Shown here one piece after another: positions 33,254-44,617 of a stretch of 64,000 nt of DNA. A program made the position numbers and the translations under genes. The stretch is from Calycina herbarum. Its lineage: Eukaryota > Ascomycota > Leotiomycetes > Helotiales > Pezizellaceae. The stretch spans positions 1-64,000 of the forward strand of contig LLEY01000110.1 of assembly GCA_001414485.1 (NCBI GenBank). The letters are read 5' to 3'. Within the stretch, counting starts at the first letter, position 1, and the number at the start of each line of letters is the position of its first letter. The notes beneath the pieces were generated by a model. It saw nothing but the letters and a program-made list of their open reading frames with translations, ran no database searches and was not told where the DNA came from.

Positions 33254-36200
33254 ATGCCACCCAAGAGGAAACACCCAGCTTCAAAATCAAGCTTACCGGC
33301 AAAGAGGAGGACAAGAAGTAGCGCGGTATGATTACCTCGTTTTTTATCCCTTTTCTATTTTGCCCCATTTCTACTTAATTATGCCCGTTCGTACTTCGGG
33401 AAAGAAAGAAAAGCTGACTATTTTTCTTAGAAAAAGGGAGGAGAGGACGAGAACCCCTGGTCGGCCGACGAGAGAGAAGAAGAACAGACACCACGAAGGA
33501 AAAAGAGCAAACCTAAGGTATGCTATCTCATATTATATCTTCTTCCCGAACCTCCCAAGTATCAAAAACGATCCTTTCTTAGAAAGAAAAGGCTAACTAA
33601 TTGTGTAAAGCCAAAAGAAGGACCTAGCGAATTCGAACTACATTTACGAAAGACGACTGTTACCCCGCCAAAAGACATCGAGCCGGCGACGTCGGAAGAA
33701 GAGTTAGAAGACAAGTCGGAAAGAAAGCAAGCGGTAACAAGAAGAGGACAGAAAGGAAAAAGTACAGGAAAAAGTACAGGAAGAAAGTCAACAGGAAAAA
33801 GAAGGCAAAGCATGCAAGAGACAGGAATCCAGGAGAGAAGCTAGACGAGAAGAAGCCAGACAGCAAGCCAAGGGACGAGCCGGCAGCAGAAAACATTTTC
33901 TTTTCCTCCTTGGACAGTCCCATTAAGCAAGAGTCTGACACAGGTGCCCCAGAAGTACCTACGGCAGCAGCACCTATTGTATGAATTTTCATTTCCATTC
34001 TTTCTCTTGAACTTCATACCGATTGAATACCATTTTTTTTTAGAGATATTAAAAGCTAACTAGTATTTCAAGGAACCGAGGTCGAGGAAAGAATCTACTC
34101 TAGAACATACACGAGAAGCTTCCCCAAATTCTGAGCCAAGCGTCAAAGAAGGACCCGTAGAAGAACCTAACATAATAGCAGCTGTGGTACGAATCCTCAT
34201 TATTTTCTCTACCTCTCGAACTTCCTGCCACTGAAAAGAAGCTTTTAATAGAAGAGGAAAAGGCTAACTATTTCTTAAAGAAAGTAGCCGAAGCAAACAT
34301 TGTATTCGCATCGTCAGGACCTTTGCAACCTTTACGAGGAGAAAGAGAAAGAATACCAAGTTCAGATGGTGACGATAGTTCAAAAACTCCTGGCACACAA
34401 AAAACCCAACTTTCGCCCTCTAAGTTGGAGGCGTTGCAGGATTCACCAGCAGAGCGTTTGGTAGTTGAAAGAGCTAGGTCTGCATCAGCAGAACCTCTAT
34501 CAGAACGATCTTTACAATCTGGAAGAAGGGCGTCACTTGCGACAGATACACCAGCCAAATCAGCCATGGAACCTGAGAAAACAATCGAAGATGATTTAAA
34601 TGATGAGTTAGATAATTACGCTAAGGAATTGATAAACAGTGGTGGATATACGCCCGAACAGACCGAAGCCGAGCTTGAGGAGCTTGCTGCTGATATATTC
34701 ATGAAGGCAGTTCAAAATAAGGAATTAGACATTCTTGCCTTCTTAAAGATATATCAAGCTCGAAAATTTCACTTTAATGTAATCTTAACGGCATTTCAAG
34801 ATGGGAAAATGAACAACGCATTCTTGGAGCTTTTTAACCCTACAATATTAAAGGCATTCAAAGATGGGGCATTCGCCCCACTCTCAAAGGCATTTGAAGA
34901 TGGGGAATTGGACACTGTTGCATTCACAAAGGCATTTAAAGATGGGCATTGGGACGACGCTACATTCTTAAATGCATTTAAAGATGGAAAATTGGACGTT
35001 GCTGCTCTTAAAAAGGCAGTTCAAGATGGGCAACCACCACCCCAACTGACTCAAGACAAGGTATGTATATCTCACTCTCTACTTTTGTTTCTGTTCCCTA
35101 GTTGAACCCGTGATATTCATCATCATCTTCAAGAAAGTGAAAATGCTAACATATCTTTAAGAACGCTTCTGGTCAACCCAGTCAGCCCAAATCACCGAAA
35201 GTTCCTGACAAGGTATGTATAAGCTACTTTTATATTTGAAAACAAAGGGTGTAATTCATCGAGAAAGAGGGAAACCTGACGAAGTCTCCAAGAACGAAAA
35301 AAGTCGCTAACTGCGGATAAGCCCAAGCTCTTGCCAGAAAAAGAAACAACACCTAAGGATGATGTACGCAACACTTATTCTAAAGTTTCATATGTAGATT
35401 CCAGAAAGAACAAGCTGACAAAATTTCTAAGAGGGAGGACAGCCAAAGCGATGCACCCCAGCCCCCTAAGAAGCCACTCACAGCAAAACCCAACGACAAA
35501 AAACGATCCATGGAAGAGGTACGTAGATATTTTTTACTCTGATTTTAGAATAAATCAGAGAAGGAAAAGCTGACAAAGTATTTAAGGACGGAAGTGATGA
35601 CTCTACTAAGAAGAGAGCAAGGAGAGGGACAAATGATCCAAAGACAGACGAAGATGTATGATTCTACGCTTCTTTATTTCCTCTCATTTGCTATTTATCG
35701 AGTCTAATTTGTACTTCGTTATCTCTAGAGTAGCCAAGAGGAAGAGAATAACAGAAAAGAGCTTGAGAAGGAGTTATTAGCTCTTGCGGAAGGAAAAGCA
35801 GTCAAGGTTCGTGGAGGTGGTGGGCCGCCAGAAGAAGTGGACATAACAAAAATAAAAAAAGAGTTGGACAAAGAAGCCCGCGGAGTAAAACATTCAGCCC
35901 AGAAAATCGTTCGGAAAATTACTTGGCAAGATGGGAACGAAAAAAGGACAGAAAGAGAAGAGAGGAGTGTGGGAAAGGTACGAATGGATATTCAAGAACT
36001 CCTAAAAAATTCGAGGCTGGAAATAATGAAGATGGAAGCATATACTATAGACGAACTAAAAACAATAGTAAAACAGAGAAAATTGGAGGACGAAAAAAGC
36101 TTAGAAATCAGAATTAGAAAACTCGATAAAGAGCGACGAGAGAGATTAAGGAATATACGGATTGAGAAACAATGGAGCAGCAGAGTGTTTGAACAAGCAA

Positions 36201-38239
36201 TAGTGCAGGCAGAAGAGACTGAGAAAGAAATAAAGAAAGAAGCAGAAAAGCTGTGGGAAGCCATACTAAAGAAAATCAACGTTGAAGAAAAGGAGACAAA
36301 GGAACTGTTAAGTAGATTGAAGAAACTCAGAGTTGGAGCGCAAGAGGGAATACTAAATATAATGAAGGAGCGAGAAAAAAATAGGGAAGAATTTACGAAA
36401 GAGGAAATGACGGAATTATTAAAAGGGGTTGAAAAGAAAGAACAGCCGAAAGAACAAAATGAGCAAGCCTCGAATGAGAATGAGAAAGAAAGACAAAACA
36501 GGAGAGCTATATCTAGGCAACTAGAAGAGGATGAAGAATCACAAGAAGAGAATGAAGAAGAAGAAGACGAGAGCGCTGGAGGTGAGCCAATAGAAGAGAG
36601 TGAAGGAGAAGAGAGTGAAGGAGAGGAAGAGGAGGAGGAAGATTTAGATGAGAAGAAAAGAAGAAGTGAATGGCAAAGAAAAGCGGAGAGGCTACGAATG
36701 AAGCTACAAGACAGAGGGAACTTGACTGAAGAACAACAGGAGACGTTGAAGAATGAAATCGAGGAAATACATGCGGAAACAGAAAAAATACGTAGTACTA
36801 TGTTTTACGGAGAGCAGCAAGAGGAAACTAAAGAACTTGAGGAAACGTTAAAAGAAGACGGGATAGAAACTGATGAAATAAGGATTTCACTATGGGAAAA
36901 AGTAAAAGATTTAGAAGAGAAAGTGAGGAAAATAAATGAAAATAAGGTTGAAGGAGGGCGTATATGGAAGCTTTTTGATAAAAGTCAAAGGGATGAAATG
37001 ATACTTTTTGATAAAGAAATAAGAGAAGAATACCCAGAGGAAGATGAATATTTCATAAGCAAGAAGGACTTGAAACGACGTGAAGAGTTGGAAAAGGTAA
37101 TAAACATAGAAGTTGTGAAAGCAGAGCGTATTGAGGAGCTTCTCAACGGAAAGCAGGCAAAAGTAATGTCAGATTTCGACGCCGAGGATATGTCTGAGGA
37201 GGGTGATAAAAGGAAGAAAAGAACCACAAAATTAAATGAGTTGCATGAAGCCATAACAGAAGAGCTTGAGGAAACAGACCATATACGGAACTTGGACGAT
37301 GAGCTGCGCGACGAATTAAAGGAATTTCAAGCTGAGATGACAAAGAGCAAGGTTAAACCAGGTGATATACGGACAAGATTGTTCAAAAGAGCAAAAGAGT
37401 GGGAAAAGGAACTGATCAGGAAGGAAGAGGAAGAAGCAGAAATACAAAGGAGATTAGACAATCTCGGGGAAAAGCAGCAAAAGGAGTGGGATGATATGAA
37501 AAAAGAACGACTAATACCTGATGATGATTTTGAGGGACAACTACTATTACTAGAAGGCCTAGAAAAGGATTGCATAAAGGAGAAAGAAGAAAAAGCTCGG
37601 AAAGAAGAAAAGAACAAGAGAATCCTTGAGGAATGTCACAAACTTCGAGAGGAGTGCCTGAAACCTCTACCAGATGACGCATTTCTCGAAAAAATTACAA
37701 ATGATTTCAAAAAGCTTCAGGCGGATTGGGAGAATTTCGGGCAAGGCGATGGCCCAGACTCTTTCAAAGTGTTAAGAGAACAAGCCAGGAATCTACAAGG
37801 GGGATCAGGGGATTATCAGTGGGGAGATGATTGGGAGGAGCGCAAAGCTTTGGCTCAAGCGGGGTACTATTCGGAGGATTCAGGAGAGGATATAGATGAG
37901 GCAGAAATGAACGCCTTAGAACAGGCGAATAAGGAGGTGATTGACAGAATGAAGGCAGTGTCGGCTAAAGATGCGAAAAAATCGATTTTGCAAGCTGTTG
38001 TTACGGCGAGAAGACAAGAGAAGGGGCTTAAAAATGATGACCAGGAGAAAAGGAAAGTTGAGGAAGAGAAAAGGAAAGTTGAAGAGGAGCTTAAAAAGAA
38101 GGAGGCGGAGAATAATAAACTTCAAGAGGAGCTTAAAAAGCAACGGAAGGATAACGAAAGACTTCAAAGAATGCTTGACGAGGCCAGGAGGGCCCCAGGC
38201 AATCCCCCACCACCAGCTGCTGGGGGTGGAGGTGCTTAA
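33254..38239 (+). CDS. Ten-exon gene for a very Glu/Lys-rich coiled-coil protein with DG-containing 14-residue repeats
   Basis: Exons: 33254-33325, 33431-33517, 33611-33978, 34073-34186, 34281-35060, 35162-35212, 35322-35363, 35432-35518, 35587-35655 and 35729-38239. Together they predict about 1,390 aa. All nine introns are phase 0, about 70-110 nt, mostly with GTAYG donors and a GCTAAC or GCTGAC branch just before the acceptor. The N-terminus is very basic (P-P-K-R-K-H). Exon 5 holds a 14-residue repeat of the form A-F-K-D-G-x-x-D-x-x-x-F-x-x (34849-35034). The last exon is 837 codons of charged heptad-like sequence with an acidic stretch near 36535-36650 and a Pro/Gly-rich end. Exon 3 is not a multiple of three: its first part and last part read in different frames (shift near 33745), so a small intron, a sequencing error or a frameshift is needed there. 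I know no matching family. A nuclear or scaffold role is speculation. Confidence 0.65.
34849..35034 (+). repeat. 42-nt coding repeat (14-residue DG motif)
   Basis: About four in-frame copies of a 14-residue unit: A-F-E-D-G-E-L-D, A-F-K-D-G-H-W-D and A-F-K-D-G-K-L-D are exactly spaced, with one diverged copy before them and a partial copy (A-V-Q-D-G) after. A more distant relative, A-F-Q-D-G-K-M, lies just upstream. Confidence 0.8.
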
Positions 38240-38394
38240 TGTTTCTTGGATTTTGATGTAGCTTAATAAATATGTACGGGTAATTTTTTAATTGTTAACT
38301 TAAGCGAGGCATGTGCACCTCATCAGGCTAGCCAAGATTTGCCTCTCTCCCTTGACCTTTTGCCTCTCTCCCTTCCAATCAAGAATAAAAAATT
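38240..38394. other. Short convergent spacer
   Basis: This 155-bp spacer holds only the 3' flank of the coiled-coil gene, with a GCCTCTCTCCCTT word repeated twice near 38340-38375. Confidence 0.5.
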
Positions 38395-39170
38395 CTAAGC
38401 AGCATTCACATCTTTAGTGGCCGAAAAGCTATATCGAAGGCATCCAGTATCTCGATAACCACCCACTCCTCCATTATAGCCTGGAGTAAATCATTTAGCA
38501 ATATTCAAAATGACAAAGGTGCAAAGATAGACTTACAATGCATATAGTTTTCTCTTACTAGTAACTCACAGTTTGCTCCAAGTGCATGCTCAAGGCCAAG
38601 CGGCATATGCACACTCTGCTCTGTAGCTGTAGTTTTACATCCCGCAATCCAGCTTACTGTAGAATGATACGGCTTCCATGCCGAATTAGCACCAAATCCA
38701 GCGTCATAAGGGTTACGCTTCAATGCTTGCGATGTTGCTGTCATCTTTTGATCCTCCCAATCTTTGCAAAATTTGATAGCATAATTATTTTGTGATTTTG
38801 AATCGATGTCGCCAGCTTTTGGAAAATCGTAATATTGGTAACAAGTCTGACCAGAAGACCAGGCGCAGGAAGTTGCTGGGGAGGAGGCGGTGATGGTGGT
38901 GGCGGCGTTGATGGAGCGGGAATTGGCGCAGGTATTGTTGATGGTTTGGGGGCAAGAACTGGAGCGATTTTGTTCACACTCTAGGATGCGCTCCCACACT
39001 CAGTATCTAAATCCGCATCAAGGGAAGGGTTGCCATCATTGACGCCTTTTCTTGTTAATGAATGTTTGGTAATTTAGGAAGGACTTCATTTACTTACAAG
39101 ATTTCTCTGCTAAAAACGCAGAAAAGACATCTTCACAAGAAAGTAAACATTCCTCGCCTTCTTTTCGTGG
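38395..39170 (-). pseudogene. Decayed 3' part of a chitinase/killer-toxin-like secreted protein
   Basis: On the minus strand I see three coding-like pieces. The first (about 39170-39098) is Cys-rich and ends at a GTAAGT donor. The second begins at 39045 and runs in the same frame until a TAG at 38983-38981; beyond it the same frame reads as a Pro-rich linker to about 38870. The third lies in the adjacent frame (down to 38537), then a GTAAGT intron, then 38480-38395 ending in TAG. The order of Cys-rich segment, Pro-rich linker and Cys/Trp/Tyr-rich C-terminal module resembles the tail of subgroup C GH18 chitinases and killer-toxin-like proteins of filamentous fungi. The stop codon, the frame change and the absence of any catalytic part indicate a non-functional fragment. 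The family assignment is from general likeness only. Confidence 0.45.
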
Positions 39171-39621
39171 TCTGGATCATAAGCGAAAAATCAAGTCAAG
39201 ATAACGGTGTGCTAAATACAAATTTGTGATAATAGGACTGATCACCGATACCACCATTGATGTGCAAAACATGCACTTCCAAAGGCTATGAAATGAAACC
39301 AGATGTGCCAGGTAGAAGAGAAGCTAAACTAGCTAATTTGTCCTTCCGGCCACATGCATTCTAGCCTCAACTAGTATTTCCGGCATATTCTCTGGAGGAT
39401 TCCATTGTTTCAATCTTGAAACTTCCTCTCTTTCGAAATCAGTCATATCCTCATCCTGAAGATAGATGTTCTCTAAATTTGGTGTATACTGATGTTTGTT
39501 AAGAGCGAGTTCTTCGAGCTAGCTAAAGTCTGTATCATGGTTTATTTGGAGGGTCTTTTCTCCTGGACCGAAATATGTTCGTTGGATCCAAAACCCGTAG
39601 TGAAAGTATATCTAAATAGAG

Positions 39622-40641
39622 TTAACAGGGGAAATGTTTGGGGGCTGGAATATTTACTGCTAAGCTCTCTAGACCTGAGGGAAGCATTCGGTATAACCAG
39701 GTCCTTGAAGTGTATAGAGTACCCCATACATCGGGAAACAAGCATTTCGATGGGCAGCTGATATATGTGAGTGCGGATATCATACTCAAGTCCATCCTCG
39801 TTCGAGCAATACTCGGCCATAGACATCCGCATACTAGAAGCTCAAGCCTCTGTAGCGAGGTCCGCGCAACAGCCAAAGTCTGAGACAGTCGAATTGGTGA
39901 TAAGGGTGTTGTCTCTTTGACAGGGTCATCCAACATATCATACCTTGCAGAACCCGGTATCCCTTTCCCAGGAAGTCCAAGACGAAGACTCTTTATCCTC
40001 GGGCAAATCTCTAGAATTCCACGAAGCGAGTCCAAAGGAATATGGAAATTCTCATCAATATCCAAGCTTAAGAGCGGCGATGTCTTCCCATCCATCTCCG
40101 CCGACTTTGAAAAACTTCCCGGAATATACGAAGCAATTTTCATCTTCTCCACGCTCTCAAGGACCAAGTACTGTTTTATATTTTCCATAGAGAGTTGCTC
40201 ATCGTCCAATGTAACGTTTTTCAAAAGGGGCATCGAATTGACTTTCAAAAAATGTGGCTGGAAAGACTCCTTGTCGTCCTTGGCGAATATCGATAAAGAT
40301 TTCAGATTCGTTAAGAGACCAAGGAGTTCGTTGACGAGGCGATGTGTTTCTTGATCGCCACGTTTCCAATCAATTCTCATTTCGTGAATATGGCTTGACA
40401 AACTTGGATTCTCTTTTAGACTGCGCATCAGCAGGATGTGTTTGGCGGGGTTAACGAGTTCCATAGGTAGGTTTTCGAACTTTATTTCGTAATTATTAAA
40501 GATGAATGAGGGCAGTGTTTGGTGAAAGGCGTGGCAAAGAGTTGACATTGAGCAGAGAAACGGGACTGAGTTGTCTTTGTCAACCACAGCTGACATGATG
40601 TTGGTGAGAATTTCGATGGGGAGATCTGAAAGTACCGTCAT
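39622..40641 (-). CDS. F-box protein, possibly truncated
   Basis: The open frame encodes 339 aa. Residues 4-16 (L-S-D-L-P-I-E-I-L-T-N-I-M) form a clear F-box start, and the rest has weak leucine-rich-repeat character (L-K-S-L-S-I-F, P-L-L-K-N-V-T-L, I-K-S-L-R-L-G). F-box proteins present substrates to SCF ubiquitin ligases. The frame ends at TAA (39624-39622), but a plausible 46-nt intron (39657-39612, donor GTAAAT, acceptor TTTAG) would bypass that stop and continue in frame to TAG at 39521-39519. Beyond it, coding-like sequence in the same frame runs to 39333 and resembles the tail of such proteins. So the gene may be broken, or use another splice. Start 40641 is the first ATG and leads directly into the F-box. 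Confidence 0.72.
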   Translation of the reverse strand: MTVLSDLPIEILTNIMSAVVDKDNSVPFLCSMSTLCHAFHQTLPSFIFNNYEIKFENLPMELVNPAKHILLMRSLKENPSLSSHIHEMRIDWKRGDQETHRLVNELLGLLTNLKSLSIFAKDDKESFQPHFLKVNSMPLLKNVTLDDEQLSMENIKQYLVLESVEKMKIASYIPGSFSKSAEMDGKTSPLLSLDIDENFHIPLDSLRGILEICPRIKSLRLGLPGKGIPGSARYDMLDDPVKETTPLSPIRLSQTLAVARTSLQRLELLVCGCLWPSIARTRMDLSMISALTYISCPSKCLFPDVWGTLYTSRTWLYRMLPSGLESLAVNIPAPKHFPC

Positions 40642-41051
40642 TGTGAATATGTGCCCGGTTCGCTAATAGGAAGAAAAGCTTTGCTGTTGAAAGGTGTTGG
40701 GCGACCACATGGACCGACCTCCTGACCAATGGAATGCTATCAGCGTCACATGATTCATCTGCACCCGCGCTGTTGCTAAAAGATTCCCCAGAGTAAGTTT
40801 TAAAACACTGGCATTACACTAGAGTTATTACCAAGACTTAATGCATCCTGGCTTATAACAAACAGTCAAATTCAACTGCTCACGTGTCATACAAGCGGAA
40901 CCATTTGGCCAATTACCTTCCCGGTTGTAAATTTAGAATATTAAGAAAAATTTTCACTCTATTCCTGTACCTAGTTGAAACTTAACTGAATATCGTGAGC
41001 ACTGTGAGAATTTCAAGAGTCAAGCTGCCGCCCTACGGAGGTGCCGGACGT

Positions 41052-41143
41052 AAGTTTCGGTACACCGCCCTTTGGCAGAATGAAAGTGCTACATAAATCT
41101 TGGTGAAGCGAACATTCTGCCAAAAAGCGGTCTACGGAAACTT
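41052..41143. repeat. Inverted repeat with ~31-bp arms
   Basis: Arms 41052-41082 and 41113-41143 match in about 27 of 31 positions. They include a perfect 12-bp core, TTTGGCAGAATG (41071-41082) and CATTCTGCCAAA (41113-41124). The 30-base centre has no coding content. It could be a very short MITE or a transcript hairpin. Confidence 0.7.
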
Positions 41144-41364
41144 AATAAAACCAGACAACGAGGTTAAGGAGTTATATACGCTATAAAGGGATCCAACCTT
41201 CTAACCCTAAAATCTCAAAAGGCCTCCACTCCACCCAATCTTCTCATCCAAATCAGATATAAAGCTTCGCAGCTAGACCCTTTTAACATGCACACGCCTT
41301 TCATCCCCACAAACTTCGAGTCCGTCATTCCTTCTCCTCGTTGGCTTTCTCGTTTCTCAACGAA

Positions 41365-41401
41365 AATCCGAATCCAAATCCAAATCCAAATCCAAATCCA
41401 A
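41365..41401. repeat. AATCCA hexamer microsatellite
   Basis: Five to six tandem AATCCA units, the first with a single change (AATCCG). Confidence 0.85.
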
Positions 41402-41507
41402 GCCCCTCGGTGGTTTGGCGAATTCGAACTACCCAAAGCTTGGAATCCCCTTTGAATTTGATGCAAAGACTGTAAGTTCAAAACAAACTCCATCCTCTAA
41501 GACATCA

Positions 41508-44164
41508 TCACCTCCTCAACTTACTCCCCCCATTCAATCCCAGCCCCCCCTGCAACATCCCCTGCGTCTGAAACCCCCCTCCCACCCCTCCCAACTGTTC
41601 ATACTGACTCCCCATACTCATAAAACTCTCAATCTCCTCCAGCCCATCCGTCTCTAACGTCTGCATAAGTTCAATCTGCTGCTGCTGACTGAGACTCCCC
41701 TGTCGCATATGGACATCGTAATCCTGTTCTCCAAACTGGTAGCCACCAAAACTAAATGGAGAATGATGCATCATATACGAAGGATCCACAATCGCTGCCT
41801 GGTTTTGATTTTGATTCTGTGCTTGGTTTTGATGAGATTGAGTGGTATCCATAGGATTCCATGAATTCGCGAGGTTGTTGGTTTGAGCAAAATCAGGAGG
41901 GAAATAGGAGAAGCGACGGTCGGATTGTCTACTTGAGCCGGACATAAATATAGAGTTTGACCGGAAAGCAGGTTCCGGTGGGGGCATGCTATAATCGAAA
42001 TGCGGGATCTGCTCCGGCATCTGATTAAACACATATCCAAACTGCGGGGGCGGTTCCTGGAAATGGACTTGCGACCGTTGAGCCCCATTAGTAGCTATAC
42101 TATGTTCCGAAGCACTCGGAGAATTCCCATCCGTAAGCGAGGCAGGAGAGTTAGTCGCCAACGAACTCGGAGCGAGAGAAATATGTTTTGGCGCTGGAGT
42201 TTGAAGAACAGGTTCGGGAATGGCATCGTAAGATCGCAAACAAGCTTTCGCAAGTTTAGAATACAAGTCTGAGGCAGCTGCCGTGCCGGGCCAGCGTTCG
42301 CGACAGGAAGCTATGATTTCGAGGGCGATATCGATGTTTTCTTCGAGTTCGTCTTTGGTGTGCATGGTGCGCACTTCGGGGTAGGAGATGGACCAGAGCA
42401 TGGTGTTGATTGCTTGGAAGATTGTGAGGAGGAAGATCCAGGTTATGTCGACTATGCCGGCTTGGATTTGTTTGCTGGAGCGTTGGACGTTTTCGGCGGA
42501 TGCTTCGTAGCACATTAGAGCGGATTCGGCTGAGGGTTTTGGAACTTGGGGTGAGGGCCTTCGAAGTGTTACAATCATGGTGTTGTATCTGTCACTGAAC
42601 CTGGATATTGTTAGTTGATTTCCAAGATAAACATAGAAAAATACATACAAATACCAAGCTTTGCTCCAGGTTAAGCTTTGAGGGCATGAGTCCAGCCAAT
42701 CTTTCAACTTCTTCTCCATTTCTGGATACCATGGGTGATCTTCATTTTTTGGTTCCGGTCGCTTATTTTGGTAAAGAACTCTCCGAATCTCTGCTTGTAA
42801 AAGTCTCATCCGTAGGAAATGAATAGCCACAACCTTCTTTTCAGAAGCTGGGCCAGGTAATATACCATCTTCAGTTATATACTCATCATCAACGGTTTCG
42901 AAAAATCCAACATCAAAATGATTTTCCCCTGTTGCAAAAGCATTCGGTCGACCCATGCTATGAGCAAGGCCTAATTCCATCGAAAGGATGATCCACGATA
43001 ACCTTCGTTTCATATCAAGTTGAAGAGGGCTAACCATTCCTAGTGATACTCCTTGAGTGATGGTTTTCTCCTCTGCTAAACCAAGTTGCTGGGAAAGACG
43101 TACGGCTAGACCTACAATATAATATATAGCGGTCCGAGTTGGTGTCAACATGGAGTACTGTGCGACCAATATCAAACATGTTAGTGTTTTGATATCTTTC
43201 GGACGAATGACATCTTCCATATAGGCCATCGCAGCAAGATAATAACTATCCGCTAAACCAGAATATTGGGTATCAAGTTTTTGCATACTAATCGCGAGGA
43301 CCATTCTCAAAACGAAATTTTTGTAGGGGTCCAGACTTCCATCATAGAGCTCTTGAAGGTCTTTGGCAAGAGTTGGCTCGTGCAGCGTAGGGGCCAAGTA
43401 TTGAGCTACTCGAAAAGTAAGTCAAGGTTACTCTAAAGGGAGTCAAGATTTCTCTACGCATACTGACCCTTTTGATTAAAAACCTCTATCAGCTTGTCTG
43501 TTACCAAACGACTTGGTAACGTAGGAGCTGGTACGGCACTGATCATGGGATATGATTTTTTCCTTCCCGACGCAGATTCTGGAGATTTCATAGGCGGTCG
43601 ACGTTGGCGGATCTCAGGTACGAGTTCACGAATGGTCCTTGAATCGGTATATTTCTTAGCCTCTTCCATCACCAACCTTGTCATTGCGATGCCACTCGAG
43701 GGGCCCAGAAATCGCGGTGTCTCATCGTCTTCGTCTAATCGAATCAATCCTCCCGGTCGCACAATGTCCTCGGGCTTCTGGGGAAACCCTTCTTCCTCTG
43801 TATACTGGCTAAGCTCCGCTTCCAGGGCCCGAACCTTGTCTTGCAGTTTTATTACATACGTCCTCGGTATCTTTTTTCCTTTCGAGGTATCGTAGTATTC
43901 GCATAGGGCGCCGGCTCGTTCACATGGTACGCAGCGGGGGAGGTTTGCATCGCATCTTGTCTTTCTCTATTTGCTTGTCAGCACTTGACACCTGCAAAGG
44001 GGAACTGGCATTGCACGAACCTGGCGACAGCGGCAGCACGCAGTCAAGGTGTGCGCGATCCTTGGGGAGTGGTCATCGCTCTCATGGCTACTCTCGCGCA
44101 GCTTGACTTCGCGCGCCTGGTTGACAGAGCTTTGCGCCCGGCGGAAAAGGTCCACTGCGTCCAT
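41508..44164 (-). CDS. Zn2Cys6 transcription factor with fungal-specific regulatory domain
   Basis: Four exons (44164-44021, 43966-43468, 43405-42649, 42600-41508) encode 830 aa. The DNA-binding cluster starts with C-C-R-C-R-Q at the end of exon 1 and continues with R-K-T-R-C-D and C-V-P-C-E-R-A-G-A-L-C in exon 2, the C-x2-C-x6-C-x5-C-x2-C-x6-C pattern of Gal4-type factors (residues ~43-70). A short coiled coil (L-Q-D-K-V-R-A-L-E-A-E-L) follows as dimerisation helix. The fungal-specific middle region (about residues 230-480) has the usual D-M-K-R-R-L-S-W-I and L-G-L-A-H-S-M-G-R-P motifs. The C-terminus is Gln/Asn/Pro/Ser-rich, as in activation domains. Introns 1 and 2 use GTTCGT and GTCAGT donors, so automatic models may lose the zinc cluster. 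Target genes are unknown. It is divergent from the next regulator. Confidence 0.88.
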
Positions 44165-44617
44165 AGACGTGGTGTTTATGAATCCCGATTTATGCTGGGT
44201 TGTATAATATTTATCTGGGCTGGGCTTTGGTTTGCATTCATCACCATTATAGACTCAAGGCTGTTGTTGGAAGTTCTATATTGCTGTAGCCGTGTACCGT
44301 TTCTCGACCGTGTAACGTCAAGGTCGATGGGAACGCGAGGCGGCGATGGATTGTAGGATTCAGGGGAAATTGTTTCAAGGCTCCAAGGCCCTGGGGGTAA
44401 GGCTGTGGTCAAGATAGTTGCGCCTCAAGGAGACGTGAAGACATAATTGAGAATTGGGTGTAGCATGGGCAGTTGTACTCGAGCATTGTCCGCGTTGGTG
44501 GCATCATGGGTCAAGAAGGCTGCACCTTGGACTGGGCAGAGCCGACAGGCTCCTGATTAAGGAAGGAGAGTGGATAATATCGACAAATCTGGCCGACTAT
44601 AGTCCCCGTTTGATGTA

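Larger units (their letters stand above)
40642..41507. other. Intergenic region with a hairpin and an AATCCA repeat
   Basis: Between the F-box promoter and the 3' end of the Zn2Cys6 gene. It contains the inverted repeat at 41052-41143 and a hexamer microsatellite at 41365-41401. No gene. Confidence 0.5.

Noticed and set aside
37916..38167. Opposite-strand frame in the coiled-coil exon rich in Leu/Phe
   Set aside because: It is the complement of Lys/Glu codons and mimics membrane helices; a known artefact of purine-rich exons.
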